In this document: positions 61,201 to 64,000 of the stretch, piece by piece | How the letters are laid out: the number at the start of each line of letters is the position of its first letter | How positions within the stretch are numbered: position 1 is the stretch's first letter | Source of the DNA: Paractinoplanes lichenicola | Lineage (GTDB): Bacteria; Actinomycetota; Actinomycetes; Mycobacteriales; Micromonosporaceae | Direction: 5' to 3' | Assembly: GCF_016785085.1 (NCBI RefSeq) | Contig: NZ_JAENHO010000013.1 | Location: 124,001-188,000 of the forward strand | DNA: 64,000 nucleotides | Made by a program: the position numbers and the translations under genes | Notes under the pieces: model-generated | What the model was told of the DNA's origin: nothing | The model's database searches: none | The model's input: only the letters and a program-made list of their open reading frames with translations

Positions 61201-64000
61201 CGACGACACCGCCGCCCGGCGCGGTCTGGTTGTCGGGGGCCAGGTGCGGTTCTCGGTCAGTAGTTCGACGGCACCGGACGACCAGTCCACGTGGGTCGAC
61301 GGAGTGTCCACGTGCAGGGTGCGCGGCAGCGTGCCGTGTTGCATTGCCATCACCATTTTGATGACGCCGGCCATGCCTGCCGCGGCCTGGGTGTGGCCGA
61401 TGTTCGACTTCACCGAACCCAAATACAGAGGCTCAGAACGGCCCTGCCCATAGGTTGCCAGCAGCGCGCCCGCCTCGATCGGGTCGCCGAGACTGGTTCC
61501 CGTGCCGTGCGCTTCGACCGCATCGATGTCGGCGGTCTCGAGTCGGGCGTCGGCCAGCGCGGCCCGGATCACCCGCTGCTGCGACGGACCGTTCGGCGCG
61601 GTCAACCCGTTGGACGCACCGTCCTGATTCACCGCCGAACCTCGTACGACCGCCAATACCCGGTGCCCTGCCGTCACCGCCTGCGAGAGGCGCTCGACGA
61701 CCAGGACGCCGATACCTTCCGACCAGCCCGTCCCGTCCGCGGCGTCAGCGAACGCCTTGCACCGGCCATCGCCGGCCAAGCCGTCCTGACGGGCGAACTC
61801 GGTGAACGTACCCGGCGTCGGCATCACCGTTACACCACCGACCAACGCCATCGAGCATTCACCGCGGCGCAGTGATTGACCCGCGACGTGCAGGGCCACC
61901 AGCGACGATGAGCAGGCCGTGTCGACCGTCAGGGCCGGACCTTCCAACCCGAGCACGTACGACACCCGACCGGAGACCACACTGCCGGCGCCACCGGTCA
62001 GCAGATAACCCTCAACCCCGGAACCGCCGTCATCGCCGTACCCCGATGGGGCTCCGCCCATGAACACCCCGACCGGTGAGCCGCGCAATGAATCCGGCGC
62101 GATGCCCGCCCGCTCCAGGGCCTCCCAGGAGCACTCCAGCACCAGCCGCTGCTGCGGATCCATCGCCAGCGCCTCACGCGGCGAGATCCCGAAGAACCCG
62201 GCATCGAAGCCGGCCGCGTCCACGAAACCGCCCACCGCCGCGAAACCCTCGACGTTGGCGTGCCAGCCGCGGTCGGTCGGGAACGCGCCGATCGCGTCGC
62301 TGCCCTCGGCCACCAAACGCCACAGCTCCTCCGGGGAGGAGACCCCGCCCGGGAACCGGCACGCCATCCCTACGATCACGATCGGGTCCTCGGCGGTGCT
62401 CACGTCGCCTGGCGTGACCGCGACCGAGGTCGCGTCGGTTCCGACCAGTTCCGCGCGCAAGTATTCGGCCAGCGCGATCGGTGAAGGATGGTCGAACACC
62501 AACGTCGTCGGGAGCCGCAACCCTGTCGCCGAGCTCAGCAGGTTCCGCATCTCCACCGCGGTCAATGAGTCGAAACCCTGATCCCGGAACGCTCGCTGCG
62601 CCGGAACCGAGCTGGCCGAACTCGTCCCCAGCACCGACGCGCTGTGGGTGCGGACCAAGTCCAGCAACAACTCCCGCTGCTGCGACGGCGTCGAACGTGA
62701 CAACCGACGACCCAGCACCGAACCATCATCGGCGCCGCCGGCGGCACTACGACGAGCCGGACCGCGCACCAACCCTCGCAGCAACGCCGGCACCGCGCTG
62801 ACGCCGTCCAACCCGGCCAGGTCCAGCGGCTGCGCCACCAGCAACGCCTCATCGAGACCGGCCGCCCGATCGAAGAGTGCCATGCCTTGCTCGACCTCGA
62901 CCATGCCCATACCGGCTCGGCGCATCCGCGCGTTCTCGGCGTCGTCGAAGTTCGCCGCCATACCGGGCCCCTGCCAAGGACCCCACGCCAACGACCGACC
63001 CGGCAGACCACGCGCACGCCGATGCGCGGCCAGGCCATCCAGAAAAGCGTTCGCTGCCGCGTAGACACCCTGCCCCGGAGCACCAATCACCGACGCCGTC
63101 GACGAGAACATCACGAACATCGCCAGATCCATCCCGGCGGTCAACTCATGCAACGCCAGCGCACCACGGACCTTCGGCGCCAGCACCCGCTCAACCTGCT
63201 CAGCGGTGATCGAACTCAGTGTCCCGTCGTCGAGCACACCGGCCAGATGCACCACCCCGGTCAACGAGTAATCGAGTCCGGCGAGCAGGGCCGCGACAGC
63301 ATCCCGGTCCGCCACATCACACGCCGCGACCGTCACCTCCGCGCCAGCCGCCTCCAATTCCGTACGCAACTGGGCCACACCCGGCGCCACGTCACCCCGG
63401 CGACCGGTCAGCACCAGACGACGTACCCCATGCACCGCGACCAGATGACGCGCCACTTGAGAGCCCAGACCCCCGGTGCCGCCCGTAACGAGCACGACAC
63501 CCTCGGGTTCCAGCCCATAACCGCCGCGCGAGGACCCCGTACGGGCCAGGCGCGGCACGCGCAGCGTTCCGTCGCGCAGCACCAGCTCCGGTTCGTCGTC
63601 GGGCAACCCGACCGGACCGGGCGTGCCCGAGCCGGCCGGCAGGTCCAGCAGCACGAACCGTCCCGGATTCTCCGCGGCCGCCGCACGCACCAAGCCCCAC
63701 ACCGCGGCCGACGCCAGATCCGCCACATCTTCACTCGGCTCGACCGCCACCGCGCCCCGGGTGACCAGCACCAGCCGGGTCGCCTCCAACGCCGGCTCGA
63801 TCAGCCACGCCTGCAGCAACGACACCGTCGCAGACACCGCCCGCTCGACCGCCTCAGCGGGAACAGCCGCGAACACCATCCCTGGCACCGCCGCACCGCC
63901 CCGCACGGCCTCCGCCAACGCGACCAGATCCGGATAGCGCGCCGCCCCGGGAACCACCGGCCCGTCGCCGAGCACCGCCACGCCCGGGTCGCTCACGACC
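52246..64000 (-). CDS. Modular type I polyketide synthase PKS-A, 5' end outside window (KR-ACP + 2 modules)
   Basis: Multimodular polyketide synthase; 3917 codons are in the window and the reading frame runs through the right edge. The GTG at 63996 is an ordinary internal valine codon inside a KR structural subdomain, not a start. Order: KR-ACP of a partial module (A0), KS-AT-DH-KR-ACP (A1), KS-AT-KR-ACP (A2), then a C-terminal docking region (52470-52246) ending in an acidic tail around DDEVFDFIGREFGIS. All KS Cys, AT Ser, KR Tyr and ACP Ser residues are present. AT motifs predict methylmalonyl-CoA for A1 (GHSQGE, YASH) and malonyl-CoA for A2 (GHSIGE, HAFH). The TGA stop is at 52248-52246, 59 nt before the next PKS gene on the same strand, so the two are probably co-transcribed. 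The docking tail should pass the chain to PKS-B. Stereochemical and substrate calls are inferred from motifs. Confidence 0.97.
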   Translation of the reverse strand, partial: VVSDPGVAVLGDGPVVPGAARYPDLVALAEAVRGGAAVPGMVFAAVPAEAVERAVSATVSLLQAWLIEPALEATRLVLVTRGAVAVEPSEDVADLASAAVWGLVRAAAAENPGRFVLLDLPAGSGTPGPVGLPDDEPELVLRDGTLRVPRLARTGSSRGGYGLEPEGVVLVTGGTGGLGSQVARHLVAVHGVRRLVLTGRRGDVAPGVAQLRTELEAAGAEVTVAACDVADRDAVAALLAGLDYSLTGVVHLAGVLDDGTLSSITAEQVERVLAPKVRGALALHELTAGMDLAMFVMFSSTASVIGAPGQGVYAAANAFLDGLAAHRRARGLPGRSLAWGPWQGPGMAANFDDAENARMRRAGMGMVEVEQGMALFDRAAGLDEALLVAQPLDLAGLDGVSAVPALLRGLVRGPARRSAAGGADDGSVLGRRLSRSTPSQQRELLLDLVRTHSASVLGTSSASSVPAQRAFRDQGFDSLTAVEMRNLLSSATGLRLPTTLVFDHPSPIALAEYLRAELVGTDATSVAVTPGDVSTAEDPIVIVGMACRFPGGVSSPEELWRLVAEGSDAIGAFPTDRGWHANVEGFAAVGGFVDAAGFDAGFFGISPREALAMDPQQRLVLECSWEALERAGIAPDSLRGSPVGVFMGGAPSGYGDDGGSGVEGYLLTGGAGSVVSGRVSYVLGLEGPALTVDTACSSSLVALHVAGQSLRRGECSMALVGGVTVMPTPGTFTEFARQDGLAGDGRCKAFADAADGTGWSEGIGVLVVERLSQAVTAGHRVLAVVRGSAVNQDGASNGLTAPNGPSQQRVIRAALADARLETADIDAVEAHGTGTSLGDPIEAGALLATYGQGRSEPLYLGSVKSNIGHTQAAAGMAGVIKMVMAMQHGTLPRTLHVDTPSTHVDWSSGAVELLTENRTWPPTTRPRRAAVSSFGISGTNAHVVLEQPTVPSNATNTIGAVNGIDATNTTNATDSVEAPNGTDVEAVNGTDSIDAANGIDAVNGTDPTNTTNLTDRTDGIDGIELADGSNLTNPTDGTNPTDGTNPNDGINPTKPTDGNSPTDGTDAGVVALVLSGQDEAGLRGQAAALRERVTGQPGLALRDVAWSLVTTRSMLASRAVVLARDTDEAVAGLTALAEDSPADSVVRHLGRSAAQPVLVFPGQGSQWVGMATDLLANSAVFAERMRECAAALAEFVDWDLFAVLSDETALQRVDVVQPALWAVNVSLAELWRAHGVQPAAVVGHSQGEIAAATVAGVLSLADGARVVALRSRAITVITGRGGMVSVALPEAEVQARLTPGLSVAAVNAPAATVVSGDDAELDALLAVYEAEGVRVRRIPVDYASHSHHVEEISEEIAALLAPVTPRPATIPMYSTVGDTGWIDGPELDAGYWYSNLREPVRFAQVPAVLSQQGYQAFIEVSAHPVLTYWMEQAAPDAVVLPTLKRGEGDQTRFTTALAEAWTAGLDVDWTSVLAQGRRVDLPTYAFQRERYWLAPAAGAGDLGAAGLRDTGHPLVSALVELPDAGVVLTGRLSLAAQPWLADHVVGGSIVVPGTALVEVLVRAGDEVGCPHLADLTIEVPLVIPPEGGVALQVGVGALDDGVRDAQVFARGGSGGTWVRHASAVLTSEPTPVPESADLSVWPPVSAHPVDLAGFYDRLADEGLVYGPVFQGVVAAWAGDGEVFVEVESPVLEPERFGLHPAVLDAALQAASLGGLTPAGEGALLPYSWRRVSLLASGASRLRVRLSAGNGGVLRVEAADHAGAAVARIDELVFRPMSAEQLAAAAGAENNALFAVKWTTVPVAGSPATPWVLGEPIDGLAVGTRYGDVGALAAAIEEGAPVPEKVFAAVPAGSSPVEAVTATMVLLQQWLAAPVLADVVLVLVTRGAVAVEAGGDVVDLAQAACLGLVRSAQSEHPDRFVLLDLPAQSETEMVLPGLPEDEPQLAWHEGDLWAPRLVRPEKGTAASPWDPDGVVLITGGTGTLGGELARHLVSAYGVRHLVLTSRRGLSAPGAEQLQSDLEAAGANVQIAACDVADRGALAELLDGLGRRLTGVVHTAGVLDDVTVAGMSAEQVERVMGPKVDGALALHELTAGMDLAMFVLFSSAASVMGGPGQGNYAAANAFLDALAAHRRARGLAGQSVAWGLWAQASGMTAHLGQADMARLRRDGVRTLETEQGMALFDRAVDLDEALVVAQPLDTAAVAKSGTVPSLLRGLVRAPARRVVATGTSAGEAELLGRLRRANSAERRELVLDMVRGIAASVLGHGSASSVPAQRAFQDQGFDSLTAVELRNLLTAATGLRLPATLVFDHPTPELLAAHVLGELLGADTAPALQPTAPNTVNTGKDPIVIVGMACRFPGGVSSPDDLWSLVLNGVDAMGPYPTDRGWDAELIAGVEHLDASYVREGGFLSDVAGFDPQFFGISPREATAMDPQQRLLLESAWEAIEHAGIDPTSLRGEDVGVFVGSSGQDYIHTVGQAGEDDGGYLMTGTAGSVLSGRLSYMLGLRGPALTVDTACSASLVALHLAAGSLRTGECSAALVGGVTVMSTPTAFVEFSRQSGLARDARCKAFSDDADGTGWGEGVATLLVERLSDARARGHRVLAVVRGSATNQDGVSNGLTAPNGSSQQRVIRAALAQAGLAPSEVDAVEAHGTGTALGDPVEAHALLATYGQDRPDLPLYLGSIKTNIGHTQAVAGLAGVIKMVMALNAGTLPQTLYAENPSAQVDWSVGAVELLTRNRPWPALDRPRRAGVSAFGISGTNAHVVLEAPAAAGPPAPRGPVVAGPLPWVLFGASPAALADQARRLREWLGTVPGTDHDIAYSLATGRAVLEHRAVVVGADRAALEAGLDALAADEPSAAVVRGSGRAGRLAVLFSGQGSQRAGMGRELYATYPVFATAFDTVCAELDRHLDRPLSEVVAAGDGLLDTTGWTQPALFAVEVALYRLVESWGLTPDVVTGHSIGELVAAHVAGVLDLADAARLVAARAALMQALPADGAMVAVDATEPAVLAAIEQRAVGHAVSVAAVNGPEAVVISGAAAEVAALAEAFAAEGHRTPALRVSHAFHSPLMAPMLDDFAAVAEQLTYHPARIPVVSNVTGQVEDVASAQYWVRHVRATVRFADNVGCLVGRGVGALLELGPDGVLAGIARALVPDETVVVAAMRRDRPEAETLVGALAALHVSGVALDWPAFLGDGRPVALPTYAFQHRRFWLGDLGSSGSTGSRTAGSGSLVDTAFWSAVERLDAGELGLAEHAVADVLPALSAWRRERVAREALTAWRYRVAWTTVTPAPRPPAGSWVVVGSADDPVGEQLSTELAAAGATVSRIDNAGLDRAGLARALAAAAPAGVLLLAADDDAGDDTVGGPVPLGLARTVVLAQALADAELDAPLWIVTQGAVAVGDDEAPRPDRAEIWGLGRVVGLEYPHRWGGLIDLPARLDPAATAHAVALLACGAGDEDQLAIRADGIHARRLERAPLSADETVTPWSPHGTVLITGGTGGLGGSVARWAAREGAEHLVLCSRRGPDAPGAAELAAEVEGLGVRVTVVACDSADRDALAALVAEHPPTAVVHAAGLGSSAVIDDLDLDALAAERGAKVLGAQHLDELCPDLEAFVLFSSNAATWGGAGQGAYAAANAALDALAERRHSRGLAATSIAWGTWGEVGMSAGGPTAGHLSRRGLRPMDPGAAIQAMAVAVGRGETTVVVTDVDWPVFAASFSIARARPLLDGIPEARAALAEPVPAPAGEHSADFVAGLTGLTSADQQRAVLELVSREVAGALGHTADDVAPDRPFQALGVDSLGALEIRNRLRVATGLELSNTIVFNHPTPAAVAVHLVHRLGLDEPAPDAVATAELDAVERVLRGDALDDTARERIVNRLRALLADSAGPSHPGDDAGPRLETATDDEVFDFIGREFGIS
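52490..56961 (-). other. PKS module A2: KS-AT(malonyl)-KR-ACP
   Basis: KS 56961-55700, with active Cys at 56451-56449 in a DTACSAS variant. AT 55395-54400, with Ser at 55119-55117 in GHSIGE and an HAFH motif near 54805, predicting malonyl-CoA. The post-AT segment goes straight into a KR structural subdomain (54310 onward), so there is no DH or ER. KR core 53540-52960, with Tyr at 53112-53110. It lacks the LDD-position Asp and carries Trp in SSNAATWGG, which predicts an A-type KR. ACP 52705-52490, Ser 52608-52606 (VDSLGAL). Predicted unit: a secondary hydroxyl. It is the last module of PKS-A and is followed by the docking tail. Confidence 0.93.
57030..62388 (-). other. PKS module A1: KS-AT(methylmalonyl)-DH-KR-ACP
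   Basis: KS 62388-61155, with active Cys at 61914-61912 (DTACSSS). An Asn/Thr/Asp-rich insert follows (61150-60800). AT about 60535-59640, with Ser at 60267-60265 in GHSQGE and a YASH motif near 59970, both marks of methylmalonyl-CoA selection. DH about 59470-58680, with HxxxGxxxxP His at 59373-59371 and a downstream LDAALQ Asp. KR core 58085-57520, with LDD near 57815 and Tyr at 57648-57646, B-type. ACP 57260-57030, Ser 57147-57145. No ER. Predicted unit: an alpha-methyl-branched double bond. The KS, linker and DH resemble module C6 while the AT does not, which suggests an AT replacement. Confidence 0.93.
60800..61150 (-). repeat. Asn/Thr/Asp-rich low-complexity insert in the A1 KS-AT linker, with an 18-bp direct repeat
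   Basis: About 117 residues sit between the end of the KS (VVLEQP) and the start of the conserved linker (DAGVVALVLSGQD). They are composed almost only of Asn, Thr, Asp, Gly, Ala, Ile and Val, with recurring NGTD, NGID and NPTDGT blocks. The DNA holds an 18-bp unit (ggggttggtgccgtcggt) repeated around 60860-60905. Module C6 has only about 15 residues here. No known domain is recognisable; it should be an unstructured tether. Confidence 0.85.
62420..64000 (-). other. PKS module A0 (partial): KR (B-type), ACP
   Basis: This is the C-terminal part of an extension module whose KS and AT lie outside the window. The NADPH-binding GGTGGLG motif of the ketoreductase is near 63500-63455. The LDD motif at about 63235-63227 indicates a B-type KR. 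Catalytic Tyr is at 63063-63061, in VYAAANA. The ACP spans about 62685-62450, with the phosphopantetheine Ser at 62568-62566 (FDSLTAV). A KR structural subdomain occupies the first 500 nt from the right edge. Whether a DH or ER precedes it cannot be seen, so the final oxidation state of this unit is unknown. Confidence 0.93.

Noticed and set aside
63994..63996. GTG at 63996 as start of PKS-A
   Set aside because: It lies inside a KR structural subdomain and the frame stays open to the window edge, so the true start is upstream of the window.

Overview
The window lies entirely inside a giant type I modular polyketide synthase (PKS) locus of a very high-GC actinobacterium. Micromonosporaceae or a related rare actinomycete is my guess, from the GC content, the PKS style and the intergenic palindrome; no phylogenetic marker is present. 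All four genes are on the minus strand and are read from high to low coordinates. No regulator, transporter, tailoring enzyme, thioesterase, loading module, tRNA, rRNA, insertion sequence or CRISPR array is visible, and about 99% of the window is PKS coding sequence.

Layout in the order of synthesis. PKS-A (64000 to 52246, 5' end outside the window) carries the KR-ACP end of one module (A0) and two full modules: A1, KS-AT(methylmalonyl)-DH-KR-ACP, and A2, KS-AT(malonyl)-KR-ACP. After 59 nt comes PKS-B (52186 to 37943) with three KS-AT(malonyl)-KR-ACP modules, B1 to B3. After about 355 nt, holding a 167-nt imperfect inverted repeat and a weak promoter candidate, comes PKS-C (37587 to 3337; about 11,416 residues, six modules): C1 (methylmalonyl, DH-KR), C2 (methylmalonyl, A-type KR), C3 (methylmalonyl, DH-ER-KR) and C4, C5, C6 (malonyl, DH-ER-KR each). 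After 31 nt comes PKS-D (3305 to beyond the left edge), with KS-AT(malonyl)-DH and the rest outside.

The three visible protein junctions (A/B, B/C, C/D) each pair an acidic C-terminal docking tail with a coiled-coil N-terminal docking helix, so collinear transfer A to B to C to D is expected. The predicted stretch of product is a methyl-branched alkene, then a 1,3-polyol built over A2 to B3, a second methyl-branched alkene, a methyl carbinol, and four consecutive fully saturated units, the first methyl-branched. This looks like the middle of a large polyol macrolide or a long linear polyketide; I do not assign a named compound.

The most unusual features are not the domains but the DNA between them. 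The KS-AT linkers of A1, B3 and D1 hold long Asn/Thr/Ser/Asp/Gly-rich inserts absent from sister modules, and the linker element beginning VLSGQD is amplified to six tandem copies in B3 and two in D1. D1 also carries a hexanucleotide microsatellite inside its AT. C5 carries an in-frame insertion containing a hairpin. C2 and C3 share almost identical AT DNA, C4 to C6 look like a recent module triplication, and A1 looks like a natural AT replacement.
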